The position numbers and the translations under genes are program-made. A DNA stretch of 13,479 nucleotides from JBAXBF01 sp034429745 (GTDB taxonomy: Bacteria; Chloroflexota; Anaerolineae; Anaerolineales; DRKV01): contig DAOUFY010000149.1 in the NCBI GenBank assembly GCA_034429745.1, positions 1 to 13,479 on the forward strand, given 5' to 3'. Every line of letters starts with the position of its first letter. Position 1 is the stretch's first letter. The notes beneath the pieces are model-generated. The model was given only the letters and a program-made list of their open reading frames with translations. It searched no databases and was not told where the DNA came from. Positions 1 through 7,972 of the stretch are shown here, piece after piece.

Positions 1-1004
1 GAAATTAATTCCTTATAACATTTTTCCACTAATTTCTGTTTCCCCAATGTAAAAATTTCTTCATTTACACTACTAAAAGGATGTAACGCAAGATTATTAT
101 TTTCAACTTTATCTATTAACCACTGATCAAAATTTTCTTTGATCACTTCTTTAAAATCCATATTCCGCAAAACAACAATCCAATGAGCTTTCAAATCTGA
201 TGGTGGCTCGACGGTACTGATAAATTGAATTTCATTGTCAGCTAAAAATTTAATCAAATCATGATTTTCAATGACGTTGTTGGGTATAAAAACTACTTTA
301 ACCGCATTCTCTTTTAGCTTCGCCACAATATCGGTATTACTTCCTGCACCTTCGATCACAATAGGATATTGGACAAAGGGGGGATATGCCGGCCTGCATA
401 AACCGCAAAAAAAACGGAATCCATTGTCAAACGTTGAAATGGTATTCTGGTTACCGTCACTTATTATTCCTGCCCGCCAATTATCTGAAACAATAGCAGC
501 AACATATCCGGCTAGAAATTCCATTTTCTCATTCGTTAGCGTTTGATATGGAACTCTTATCAGGTTTTGAGCTTCTTGTACAGGCTCATCACCAATAATT
601 ATGAATTTTATATGCGGATACTTTGGATAAAACGGTTCTATACTCTTTAACTGAAATGCAATAACCAGAATTACATTACCTTCTAATGTATTATCATCCA
701 GGAGATTTGCGTTCTCAAATTCAAAGCCTTTTTCTTGAGCAATTTCTTCAAACAGATTTTTTACTTCTTTTCTTTCTTCCCCTAAGCCTTCTGAGATAAA
801 GACCACTTTTTCTATTACGTGTGTCGTTGGTTGAGGAGTTGGTGTATTATCATGGATAAACGGTATTGGTATAGTTGGAGTTTCCAGCCAAATATCAAAC
901 TTTGGAATTGGGGTAGGCGTTGCTCTCGACCCACACGAAATTAACCCTAGCGTTATTATAACAGCGGGTATTAAGAAAAGTTTTATTTGTATTTTTCGCA
1001 TCAT
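1..1004 (-). CDS. BMP family (PnrA-like) ABC transporter substrate-binding lipoprotein, C-terminus cut by window edge
   Basis: This frame is open for 334 codons from ATG 1004 (or the adjacent ATG 1001) to the window edge. The N-terminus is a lipoprotein signal: basic start MMRKIQIK, a hydrophobic core, then a lipobox LISC with Cys24 as the lipidated residue. A Pro/Thr-rich linker (about 28-61) leads into a periplasmic-binding-protein fold: strand VVFIS near 67-71, FIIIGDEP near 134-141, and FLAGYVAAIVSD near 163-174, which resembles the 'AGYLAA' segment of BMP/PnrA proteins. It then has GIISDG and FRFFCGLCRPAYPPF (196-210). BMP proteins bind nucleosides or similar ligands outside the membrane for ABC import; the ligand here is not visible. 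The gene lies 42 bases after the FtsB-like gene on the same strand, and no good Shine-Dalgarno precedes it. Family call is fairly sure; substrate unknown. Confidence 0.75.
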   Translation of the reverse strand, partial: MMRKIQIKLFLIPAVIITLGLISCGSRATPTPIPKFDIWLETPTIPIPFIHDNTPTPQPTTHVIEKVVFISEGLGEERKEVKNLFEEIAQEKGFEFENANLLDDNTLEGNVILVIAFQLKSIEPFYPKYPHIKFIIIGDEPVQEAQNLIRVPYQTLTNEKMEFLAGYVAAIVSDNWRAGIISDGNQNTISTFDNGFRFFCGLCRPAYPPFVQYPIVIEGAGSNTDIVAKLKENAVKVVFIPNNVIENHDLIKFLADNEIQFISTVEPPSDLKAHWIVVLRNMDFKEVIKENFDQWLIDKVENNNLALHPFSSVNEEIFTLGKQKLVEKCYKELI

Positions 1005-1010
1005 TTTTAG

Positions 1011-1034
1011 TGAGTCAAGTATTGAGTCAAGTAT
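1011..1034. repeat. 12-bp tandem duplication
   Basis: TGAGTCAAGTAT occurs twice head to tail in the 42-base spacer between the FtsB-like gene and the lipoprotein gene. On the minus strand each copy contains TTGACT, which resembles a -35 box, but there is no room for a -10 box before the lipoprotein start. It may be simple slippage or a protein-binding site. Confidence 0.7.
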
Positions 1035-1046
1035 TATTAAACATGT

Positions 1047-1517
1047 TTATGAATCAGGGTCAATGAACAATGCTTTCCAATACTCCCAGTTTTCATAATG
1101 ATTGCGCGTCGCATATGGTGTTGGCGTTGCTTTGGGAGTTACGTAAATATCAGGCAATGGAACAACTCGTACATCCCCATCTTTTATCATTCTTCGTTCT
1201 CGATATGCATAAGATAGTGCCATTTGGTCGGATTTAACGTAACTGATTTTCGTTTGTAAATACACTGAAGTCGCAGCTAATTGAGTTACTTGTTGGATTA
1301 CTTGCTCTTTGCGGTGTTTCAATTTCCCTACTTCAGCTACGCGTTGTGTGAAGTCCATAAAGAGTATGACCAATATAGATAGCCCAACAATAAAAAAAAG
1401 ATATTTTATATTCTGTTGCATATTATCTGGTATAACGCGGAAAATTAATATATAGCTTACATAGTATGCAGCAAAAAACATGCCAATATTAAAAACAACG
1501 CGCTCTTCATAGCGCAT
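1047..1517 (-). CDS. FtsB/DivIC-like septum formation initiator family membrane protein
   Basis: The 156-residue protein has two hydrophobic segments (about 8-29 and 38-55), then a helical, coiled-coil-like stretch (about 56-95). After that comes YAYRERRMIKDGDVRVVPLP (103-122). This matches the typical ending of FtsB/DivIC proteins, where a helix is followed by a basic segment and 'pGE-hydrophobic-Pro'. Family members form part of the FtsQ-FtsL-FtsB divisome subcomplex on the outer face of the membrane. Two membrane segments instead of one is unusual for FtsB. The tail is Pro/Thr-rich with several Trp and Tyr. ATG 1517 has a weak GGAAG upstream. The gene begins 26 bases after tRNA-Leu, so it is probably cotranscribed with it, and the BMP-like lipoprotein follows. 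Assignment rests on architecture and the short C-terminal motif. Confidence 0.6.
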   Translation of the reverse strand: MRYEERVVFNIGMFFAAYYVSYILIFRVIPDNMQQNIKYLFFIVGLSILVILFMDFTQRVAEVGKLKHRKEQVIQQVTQLAATSVYLQTKISYVKSDQMALSYAYRERRMIKDGDVRVVPLPDIYVTPKATPTPYATRNHYENWEYWKALFIDPDS

Positions 1518-1543
1518 TAATCTTCCAGGTATTTGCTACTATA

Positions 1544-1627
1544 TGCCGAAGGTGGGAATCGAACCCACACTCCCTTAAGGGAACTGCGCCCTGAACGCAG
1601 CGCGTCTGCCAATTCCGCCACTTCGGC
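1544..1627 (-). tRNA. tRNA-Leu, anticodon CAG
   Basis: The minus strand folds as a class II tRNA. The acceptor stem is GCCGAAG/CTTCGGC with discriminator A. The anticodon stem CTGCG/CGCAG encloses loop TTCAGGG, giving anticodon CAG, which reads leucine CUG. The long variable arm is a perfect hairpin (TCCC/GGGA around TTAA), and the T arm is GTGGG-TTCGATT-CCCAC. The D arm contains the expected GCGGAATTGGCAGACGC. CCA is not encoded (TAT follows the discriminator), so the 3' end must be added by a tRNA nucleotidyltransferase. Confidence 0.97.
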
Positions 1628-1636
1628 TTGCCCATA

Positions 1637-1664
1637 ATTTTAACTTATTTCCCTTTAATGTCAA
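1637..1664 (-). promoter_or_regulatory. Sigma70-type promoter of tRNA-Leu and probably the downstream operon
   Basis: On the minus strand a perfect -35 box TTGACA (1659-1664) is followed after 16 bases by TAAAAT (1637-1642). The expected start of transcription falls a few bases before the tRNA 5' end. The genes downstream have no obvious promoter of their own. Confidence 0.65.
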
Positions 1665-1703
1665 CCTTTTCTAATAATGATTCTCACTGAGCTATGATAA
1701 ACC

Positions 1704-1731
1704 TTGACTTTTAGAACTATTGTGCTATTAT
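1704..1731 (+). promoter_or_regulatory. Promoter of the radical SAM gene
   Basis: TTGACT (1704-1709) is followed by a 16-base spacer and TATTAT (1726-1731). A start seven bases later would fall on the A of ATG 1738, giving a leaderless mRNA. A second TATAAT-like hexamer at 1732-1737 has a poorer spacing of 22. It diverges from the tRNA promoter about 40 bases away. Confidence 0.5.
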
Positions 1732-1737
1732 TATAAT

Positions 1738-2877
1738 ATGGATATTTCTCTAAATCAACTTTCACCTTATATGAATTTGGAATTATGTGATGATGTAGAT
1801 CACTCGTCTCATATACACCCCTCTTCCAATCCAATATACACCGCTTCAGCCGCATTGCCTAACAACAAAAAAATTACGTTATTAAAATCCGTGCTTTCTT
1901 CATCCTGTGAGAATAATTGTTATTATTGCCCTTTCCGCGCTGGAAGGGATTTTCCGCGTTACTCTTTTTCACCTGAAGCTTTTGCAAAACTGTTTATGAA
2001 TCTTTTTAAAGCGGGTATAGTTGAAGTACTTTTTATTAGCTCAGGAATTATAAATAATGGCATTACCACTCAAGATAAGCTTCTCGCTGCAGCAGAGATT
2101 CTTCGGCAGCGCTATGACTTTCAAGGTTATATTCACATTAAACTAATGCCTGGCTGTGAAAAGTCGCAAGTCGAACAAGCAATAAAACTAGCCAATAGAG
2201 TATCAATCAATTTGGAAGCACCGAATAAAGAAAGATTAAAACAACTAGCCCCTAATAAACAATTTTTTGAAGATTTATTATTACCTTTACAATGGGCACA
2301 AGAAATTCGTTCTTTCGTTGCCACAAAAAATTTATTAAAACCTTCTCCTTCCATCTCTTTCACAACTCAATTTGTCGTAGGGGCAAGCGAAGAATCTGAC
2401 CTTGAATTATTGACTACTACAAATACCCTCTTTAAACAATACGGAATTAGTCGAGCCTATTATTCACCTTTTCGTCCCTATCCCGACACACCATTAGAAA
2501 ATCATCCCCCCACCTCACTTTTGCGCCAAAAAAGATTATATCAAGCTTCTTTTCTCATCCGAGATTATAACTATACGCTGAGTGAACTTATTTTCGATAA
2601 CTCTCAAAATCTACCTCTATCTAAAGACCCAAAGGTTATTCGGGCAAATAAATTTATTCTTCATTCTCCAATTGAGATCAATTCTTCAGACCCCCAAATA
2701 TTAATACGAATTCCAGGTATCGGAAAAAAAGGGGTAAAAGCAATCTTAGCTGCCCGAAAGCAGAGAACCCTTACCGACCTTTCCATGTTAGCCAAACTAG
2801 GAATAAATATCCACCGAGCAGCTCCTTATGTTCTATTGAATGGGAAAAGGCAGAATTATCAATTATCTTTATGGTAA
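1738..2877 (+). CDS. Radical SAM protein with C-terminal helix-hairpin-helix (putative DNA modification/repair family)
   Basis: From ATG 1738 the protein has 379 residues. A CxxxCxxC motif (Cys57, Cys61, Cys64, in SCENNCYYC) ligates the 4Fe-4S cluster that splits S-adenosylmethionine. VLFISSGI and IHIKLMPGC follow as barrel strands. Near the C-terminus (about 320-355) RIPGIGKKGVKAILAAR is a classic helix-hairpin-helix, a non-specific DNA-binding element. This order and length fit the radical SAM family annotated as putative DNA modification/repair (TIGR03916), which elsewhere pairs with a uracil-DNA-glycosylase-like partner. No such partner lies in this window. A TTG at 1720 could extend the frame by six residues, but these overlap the -10 region and there is no ribosome-binding site, so ATG 1738 is preferred. 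It is convergent with the binding-protein gene downstream. Confidence 0.8.
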   Translation: MDISLNQLSPYMNLELCDDVDHSSHIHPSSNPIYTASAALPNNKKITLLKSVLSSSCENNCYYCPFRAGRDFPRYSFSPEAFAKLFMNLFKAGIVEVLFISSGIINNGITTQDKLLAAAEILRQRYDFQGYIHIKLMPGCEKSQVEQAIKLANRVSINLEAPNKERLKQLAPNKQFFEDLLLPLQWAQEIRSFVATKNLLKPSPSISFTTQFVVGASEESDLELLTTTNTLFKQYGISRAYYSPFRPYPDTPLENHPPTSLLRQKRLYQASFLIRDYNYTLSELIFDNSQNLPLSKDPKVIRANKFILHSPIEINSSDPQILIRIPGIGKKGVKAILAARKQRTLTDLSMLAKLGINIHRAAPYVLLNGKRQNYQLSLW

Positions 2878-2940
2878 AAATTTTTTAAAAGTTACAAGAA
2901 CTTTGCCGGAAACTATAAGGGTAACTCTTTAGGGGGACAC

Positions 2941-4641
2941 TTATTTTGCTTGAGTTGGGAATTGAATAAACTTCGTTCTTGCTACTAAATACCAATCCGT
3001 AACCATCAGATAGCGGTCACTTGGATCAAACATTGCACCGATTTTTACTCCTTGTACTTCTTTTGAAATCCCATAATTGTAAATAGGTAAATAGAGCGGT
3101 AAAGCTGGCATTTCTGAGGCAAATCGAACTTGGAAGTTGCGATATAACCTGCCTCGTTCAACAATATTAGTTGTAATTCTGGCTAATTCTAAATATTCAC
3201 TCGCCTGCCGATCTTGCCATTGACCATAGTTTTGTCCACCTGTAGCTTGTGTCTGATGCCAGAACGGATATGGATCAGGATCTGGTAAACGTAACTGATT
3301 TATTTCAACAACTGCAGCTTGGTACTTACGAGGTTCTAAAGCTTCAGTTATCATTTGATCATAAGGCATTGGTTTAATTTTTACGTCTAATTGTAAATTA
3401 GCCCACCCACTTTGAAGTATTTTAGCCACTTGCTCCATCTGTTCCGTTTCCGGATACAAAAGCTCAAACGAAAACATTTGCTCATCTTTTACACGTGTAT
3501 TCCCTGAAGCCGGGATGATATATCCTGCATTTTTTAGTATGGAAACTGCCTTCTCAGGGTTATAAGGGAATTGAGGAATACCATCTGAATAAGCCCATGA
3601 GATGGGAACAATTGGCGTATGCGCAACAATTGCCTGACCTTTAAATACCTTATCTACAATTTTTTGTCTATTTATACCCAATAGCAATGCTTTTCGTATT
3701 TCCGGCTCTTTGAAAAAAGGCACTTCCGGGTTATCTAAATTTAAGATAACATAAGTGATTTTTGGCAAACGAGTGCTATAAATAGAAATAGTATCGTCAA
3801 TTAATGCTTCTTTAATTACCTGATCTCCCAATTGACTGATAGCTTGGACTTTACCCTCTTTGTATGCCTGCAATGCTGTTTGCTCATCAGGATAATACAA
3901 AATGATAATATCTTGGATATATGGAGCATGTATATAAAACTGATCAAATGCTTTTAACATTAATCCTTTTACTGTCTGCTTGCCACTCTCATCAGCTTCT
4001 GTAATCAATTGTTGCACCCGATATGGACCACATCCGACAGGCATTAGATTATAAGGGGCATCAATAATTTCCTTAGGGGTGTAATTAGCCAGCAAATGCT
4101 TTGGTAGCAAACCAACAGACAGATAATCTAAAAATGGTGCAAAAGGCTCAGGCAGACGAAATTGTATAGTTTTTTCATCTAAGGCAACTACTTCTATAGA
4201 ATTCCAAAAATCTTTTAAGTCACTTGGAGTAGGGTTGTCTGGATGTTTAAGTACTTCTAGAGTAAATATAACATCTTCAGAGGTCAAGGGGGTTCCATCA
4301 TGCCATACAGCATTTTTTCGCAATGCAAAGTTATATACAGTCCCATCTTTGGAAATGCCCCATGATTCTGCTGCATCCGCTTGTGGGATACCCTTATCAT
4401 CGTATTTAATTAAACTGCAAAAAATCAGGCGATCTGCATCCCGATCGGCCTGATTATAAAAGTCTAGTGTGGGATTCAACCTTCCAAACTTCCCAATAAA
4501 TGCTTCAGTAAATGTCCCCCCTTTTACTGGTTGAGGAGCTACGGTTACTTGGCGTGATGAAGGTTGTTGGCTAAATAACAATAAAGCAATCGCAGCTAAG
4601 GCAACAATGACAATAAGAAGCTGCCAGCGTAATTTACTCAT
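2941..4641 (-). CDS. Family 5 (peptide/oligopeptide-type) ABC transporter substrate-binding protein
   Basis: The 566-residue protein starts with a basic end and one hydrophobic segment (about 7-23) without a lipobox cysteine, so it is probably held by an uncleaved or signal-peptidase-I-type signal rather than by lipid. From about residue 40 it matches SBP_bac_5 proteins (DppA/OppA type): GGTFTEAFIGKFGRLNPTLD, DRLIFCSLIKYDDKG, AESWGISKDGTVYNFALRKN, VWHDGTPLTSEDVIFTLE and later IRKALLLGINRQKIVDKVF. These proteins capture peptides or other small solutes for an ABC importer; no permease or ATPase genes are visible here. It follows secG by 51 bases on the same strand and is probably in the same transcript. 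No clear Shine-Dalgarno precedes ATG 4641. The family is certain; the ligand is unknown. Confidence 0.88.
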   Translation of the reverse strand: MSKLRWQLLIVIVALAAIALLLFSQQPSSRQVTVAPQPVKGGTFTEAFIGKFGRLNPTLDFYNQADRDADRLIFCSLIKYDDKGIPQADAAESWGISKDGTVYNFALRKNAVWHDGTPLTSEDVIFTLEVLKHPDNPTPSDLKDFWNSIEVVALDEKTIQFRLPEPFAPFLDYLSVGLLPKHLLANYTPKEIIDAPYNLMPVGCGPYRVQQLITEADESGKQTVKGLMLKAFDQFYIHAPYIQDIIILYYPDEQTALQAYKEGKVQAISQLGDQVIKEALIDDTISIYSTRLPKITYVILNLDNPEVPFFKEPEIRKALLLGINRQKIVDKVFKGQAIVAHTPIVPISWAYSDGIPQFPYNPEKAVSILKNAGYIIPASGNTRVKDEQMFSFELLYPETEQMEQVAKILQSGWANLQLDVKIKPMPYDQMITEALEPRKYQAAVVEINQLRLPDPDPYPFWHQTQATGGQNYGQWQDRQASEYLELARITTNIVERGRLYRNFQVRFASEMPALPLYLPIYNYGISKEVQGVKIGAMFDPSDRYLMVTDWYLVARTKFIQFPTQAK

Positions 4642-4692
4642 AAGGTAAAAGGATAGGTTCAGCTAAATCTTTTATTGTTAATCCGTCTATTA

Positions 4693-4917
4693 TTATCCAG
4701 TATAAAAAACGGTAACAATGGCTAGAATAAAAAATACAATACTAATAACTATAGTTAAACGAAATAAAATCTTTTCAATACCTCGTCTTGCGGTGAAGAT
4801 TCCTCCACTGTCAGCGCCGGTTAGACTGCCTAAACCCGCTCCTTTGCTTTGTAGAATTACACTTGCAATCAATGCGATTGAAGTTATAATCATTGCTATA
4901 TCTAAATATACAACCAC
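4693..4917 (-). CDS. secG: Preprotein translocase subunit SecG
   Basis: The 74-residue protein shows SecG layout: a first membrane helix (about 4-23), the conserved cytosolic loop LQSKGAGLGSLTGADSGG followed by FTARRGIEK, and a second membrane helix (about 51-72). SecG joins SecYE in the translocation channel and assists SecA-driven export of unfolded proteins. The start is GTG 4917, chosen because AGGAGG (4923-4928 on this strand) lies five bases upstream. The family 5 binding protein, itself a Sec substrate, follows. uvrB is divergent with only 40 bases between the start codons. Confidence 0.93.
   Translation of the reverse strand: MVVYLDIAMIITSIALIASVILQSKGAGLGSLTGADSGGIFTARRGIEKILFRLTIVISIVFFILAIVTVFYTG
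4863..4890 (+). promoter_or_regulatory. Possible uvrB promoter inside the secG 5' region
   Basis: TTGCAA (4863-4868), a 16-base spacer and TATAAT (4885-4890) lie on the plus strand about 67 bases before uvrB. It sits within the secG coding region, which is the only space available given the 40-base gap. The AT-richness of the region lowers confidence. Confidence 0.4.
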
Positions 4918-4922
4918 TGTAT

Positions 4923-4928
4923 CCTCCT
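4923..4928 (-). promoter_or_regulatory. Shine-Dalgarno site that fixes the secG GTG start
   Basis: AGGAGG on the minus strand is five bases upstream of GTG 4917. It supports GTG as the start codon. Confidence 0.8.
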
Positions 4929-4949
4929 GATAATTATTTAGTGAAAGAG

Positions 4950-4958
4950 ATTATACCA
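4950..4958 (-). promoter_or_regulatory. Extended -10 promoter of secG
   Basis: On the minus strand TGGTATAAT is a perfect extended -10 element (TGnTATAAT), with no good -35 box, as is usual for that class. Transcription would begin about 26 bases before the secG GTG. The element overlaps the first base of the uvrB start codon on the other strand. Confidence 0.45.
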
Positions 4959-6991
4959 TGAATTTTAAAATCCATGCTCCTTTCAAAGCAACAGGAGATC
5001 AACCTGAAGCTATTAATAAACTTATCGAAGGAATTAGAAAGGGCTATAAACATCAAGTTCTTTTAGGAGCAACTGGCACAGGAAAAACCTTTACGGTTGC
5101 CCAAGTTATTGCTGAAGTGAACATGCCTGCCTTGGTAATGGCACATAATAAAACTCTTGCCGCTCAATTATATGCAGAATTCCGCGATTTTTTCCCCGAG
5201 AATGCGGTGGAATACTTTGTTTCCTATTACGACTATTATCAACCTGAAGCCTACGTTCCTCAACGCGATTTATATATTGAAAAAGAAACCCAAATCAATG
5301 AAGAAATTGATCGTTTGCGGCTTGCCGCCACCACTGCATTAATGTCTCGCCGAGATGTAATCATCGTCGCTTCTGTTTCTTGTATTTACGGTTTAGGCAG
5401 CCCAGAGGCTTACGGCAAAGTAGCCATTCACTTAGAAGTCGGGAATATTTTTCGTCGCAACGCACTATTAAGGCAATTGGTCGAAGGTCAGTATCATAGG
5501 AACGATCTTGAATTGCACCCCGGTACTTTTCGGGTCAGAGGCGATACTGTTGAAATCCTCCCATCATATGCTGATCGTAAAGGTTACCGCATATCCTTTT
5601 TTGGAGATGAAGTTGAAAGAATCCAAGAATTTGATTTTCTTACCGGTGAAATAATAGACAATATTCCCTCCATCGAAATTTATCCTGCTAAACATTTCAT
5701 CACCGAACAAGAAAAACTCGAACAAGCAATAAAAGACATTGAGCATGAATTGGATGAACGGGTTAATTATTTCAAATCTCAAAATATGTTTTTAGAAGCC
5801 CAACGTCTTCAACAACGTACTCAATATGACCTGGAGATGCTGCGGGAAGTGGGCTACTGTTCTGGTATTGAAAATTACTCCCGCCATCTGGATCAGCGTC
5901 CACCAGGCAGCCCACCTTGGACCCTTATGGACTACTTGCCATCTGAATACTTGTTGATTATTGATGAATCCCACATGACCATTCCCCAAATAAAGGGAAT
6001 GTATAACGGAGATCGATCACGCAAGCAAACTTTAGTAGATTATGGATTCCGCTTGCCTTCGGCATTAGACAATCGTCCGCTCACTTTTGAAGAATTTCAA
6101 ACAAAAATGGGATATACTATTTACACTTCAGCCACCCCCGGCCCTTATGAATTGAACATTGCTGACCAAATTGTAGAACAAATCATCCGGCCCACTGGAC
6201 TTGTAGATCCGCCTATTGAGGTTCGTCCCACGGAAGGACAGATTGATAACCTTATTGGAGAAATCCGTCAACGCGTCGAACGCGGAGGACGTGTCTTAGT
6301 TACAACCCTAACAAAGCGAATGGCAGAAAAACTAGCCGATTACCTTATGGAATTGGGTATTAAGGTTCACTATCTCCACTCTGAAATTGATACCCTAGAA
6401 CGAGTTGGTATTTTACGCGATCTTCGCTTAGGAGTTTTTGATGTTGTAGTAGGCATAAATCTTTTACGCGAAGGGTTGGATTTACCAGAAGTCTCTCTAG
6501 TAGCGATTCTCGATGCAGATAAGGAAGGTTTTCTCCGTTCAGAAACCTCATTAATCCAAACTATTGGTAGGGCAGCAAGGCATATTAATGGATTTGTAAT
6601 TATGTATGCAGATAAAATCACTGACTCCATGCGGAAAGCCATTAATGAAACCAATCGTCGGCGGCAAAAACAGCTTGCTTATAACTTGGAACACAACATT
6701 CAACCCGTTGGTATCGTTAAAGCTGTACGCGACTTATCCGACCGTATTGGAATAAGCCATGTAATTGCTGAGCCCAAGCCCTCTTATCAAGTTACACCTA
6801 AAATAGAACATAGCGAAATACAGAAAGCATTGCAAGAATTAGAAAAACAAATGAAAGAAGCAGCAGCCAATTTAGAATTTGAAAAAGCAGCTCTATTGAG
6901 AGATGAAATATACTCCTTGCGTTCTATTTTAGCTGAAGAAAGCAACCTACCTCCATGGAAAAAAATCCAATTGCTATCAGGAAAGGAATAA
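4958..6991 (+). CDS. uvrB: Excinuclease ABC subunit UvrB
   Basis: The full-length, 677-residue protein carries every UvrB landmark. These are Walker A GATGTGKT (37-44), the DNA-clamping beta-hairpin YYDYYQPEAYVP (90-101), the helicase box DESH (336-339), SATPG (391-395), NLLREGLDLPEV (501-512), the arginine-finger motif QTIGRAARH (534-542) and a C-terminal UVR domain (about 619-656) that binds UvrC. UvrB receives damaged DNA from UvrA, verifies the lesion and recruits UvrC for dual incision in nucleotide excision repair. uvrA and uvrC are not in the window. Its promoter must lie within the divergent secG gene. An EamA transporter gene follows after seven bases. Confidence 0.98.
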   Translation: MNFKIHAPFKATGDQPEAINKLIEGIRKGYKHQVLLGATGTGKTFTVAQVIAEVNMPALVMAHNKTLAAQLYAEFRDFFPENAVEYFVSYYDYYQPEAYVPQRDLYIEKETQINEEIDRLRLAATTALMSRRDVIIVASVSCIYGLGSPEAYGKVAIHLEVGNIFRRNALLRQLVEGQYHRNDLELHPGTFRVRGDTVEILPSYADRKGYRISFFGDEVERIQEFDFLTGEIIDNIPSIEIYPAKHFITEQEKLEQAIKDIEHELDERVNYFKSQNMFLEAQRLQQRTQYDLEMLREVGYCSGIENYSRHLDQRPPGSPPWTLMDYLPSEYLLIIDESHMTIPQIKGMYNGDRSRKQTLVDYGFRLPSALDNRPLTFEEFQTKMGYTIYTSATPGPYELNIADQIVEQIIRPTGLVDPPIEVRPTEGQIDNLIGEIRQRVERGGRVLVTTLTKRMAEKLADYLMELGIKVHYLHSEIDTLERVGILRDLRLGVFDVVVGINLLREGLDLPEVSLVAILDADKEGFLRSETSLIQTIGRAARHINGFVIMYADKITDSMRKAINETNRRRQKQLAYNLEHNIQPVGIVKAVRDLSDRIGISHVIAEPKPSYQVTPKIEHSEIQKALQELEKQMKEAAANLEFEKAALLRDEIYSLRSILAEESNLPPWKKIQLLSGKE

Positions 6992-6998
6992 TGTCGTT

Positions 6999-7913
6999 GT
7001 GTCATCCAAGGATATAAAACTATGGCTTATATTTTTCCTACTTGGAATTATTTGGGGTACATCGTTTTTATGGATAAAAATTGGTGTAGATGAGATTGGC
7101 CCATTGTCACTCGTAGCCTTCCGGCTGCTGTTTGGATTTCTAGGTCTTTTAGCCATCGCTTTTTTCAAGCGAGAAACTTTTAGGCTTGGAGGAAGAATGG
7201 CTTGGGCTTTTGCCTTTATGGGAGCATTTAATGTTGTCATCCCCTTTCTTTTTATTTCTTGGGGAGAAAAATTAGTTCCATCAGGTCTAGCTTCGGTATT
7301 AAACAGTACAATGCCTCTTTTTACCATAATATTTGCCCACTTATGGCTGCACGATGAAAAGATTTCCTTATTCCGGCTTGGCGGACTCTTTATAGGTTTT
7401 TTGGGAATTATTGTGCTATTAAGCGAAGAACTTTTTCAAAAAATCTCCCTAATTGACCTTTTCCAATCCAATCAAATGATTTCAGCTCAACTTGCTGTCA
7501 TCATGGCTGCCGTTTGTTATGCCATCGCAACAACATTTTCTCGCCGTTATTTGCGTAATCAACCTCCTCTCTCTCAATCAATCTTAATGATGTTTTACGC
7601 AAATGTTTTTATTTGGCCTTTAGCCTTAACCATGCAAAAACCCTTCTTAGTTCCTCAGAGCCATCTTGCTTGGATATCTGTTATTTGGCTAGGACTATTA
7701 GGTTCATGTCTCGCTTATATTCTATACTTCCGCCTGCTTAATGAATGGGGTGCTACTCGTTCTTCTCTGACTACCTATGTCATCCCTATGATCAGCATAC
7801 TTTTAGGCATTGCATTTCTTCATGAAACCTTTGATTGGAGAAATCTCATCGGTTCAATCCTCATCCTAAGCGGGGTATTTCTCGTTAATCTTAAAACTAA
7901 TGGATCTCTTTAA
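6999..7913 (+). CDS. EamA family (drug/metabolite superfamily) transporter
   Basis: The 304-residue protein consists almost entirely of hydrophobic segments, consistent with ten helices in two EamA repeats (about 8-142 and 160-298). The first begins GIIWGTSFLWIKIGV and contains FRLLFGFLGL; the second ends LLGIAFLHETFDWRNLIGS, the usual signature of these proteins. Members export or exchange metabolites or amino acids across the inner membrane; the substrate cannot be read from sequence. The start taken is GTG 6999, seven bases after the uvrB stop, with AAAGGA upstream inside the uvrB end. The first in-frame Met is far inside the first repeat, and the ATG overlapping the uvrB stop is in another frame. 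Probably translated from the uvrB transcript. Confidence 0.88.
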   Translation: MSSKDIKLWLIFFLLGIIWGTSFLWIKIGVDEIGPLSLVAFRLLFGFLGLLAIAFFKRETFRLGGRMAWAFAFMGAFNVVIPFLFISWGEKLVPSGLASVLNSTMPLFTIIFAHLWLHDEKISLFRLGGLFIGFLGIIVLLSEELFQKISLIDLFQSNQMISAQLAVIMAAVCYAIATTFSRRYLRNQPPLSQSILMMFYANVFIWPLALTMQKPFLVPQSHLAWISVIWLGLLGSCLAYILYFRLLNEWGATRSSLTTYVIPMISILLGIAFLHETFDWRNLIGSILILSGVFLVNLKTNGSL

Positions 7914-7972
7914 ATCCGAATACTTAACCTATATTTACCGTAATTGTAATAATTATTTTCTTTTTACATTTA

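Noticed and set aside
271..546. Plus-strand 91-codon open frame
   Set aside because: It lies opposite the lipoprotein gene, whose frame is continuous and recognisable. It is a shadow.
1720..1737. TTG 1720 as start of the radical SAM gene
   Set aside because: It lies within the promoter, has no ribosome-binding site and adds six unrelated residues.
2878..2940. Terminator hairpins between the radical SAM and binding-protein genes
   Set aside because: AAAGTT/AACTTT and AGTTAC/GTAACT are short AT-rich stems without a following T run in either direction.
6977..7327. Minus-strand 116-codon open frame
   Set aside because: It is antisense to the EamA transporter start and shows no recognisable features.
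7941..7965. Terminator after the EamA gene
   Set aside because: TAATT/AATTA followed by T residues is only a five-pair AT stem, too weak to call in such AT-rich DNA.
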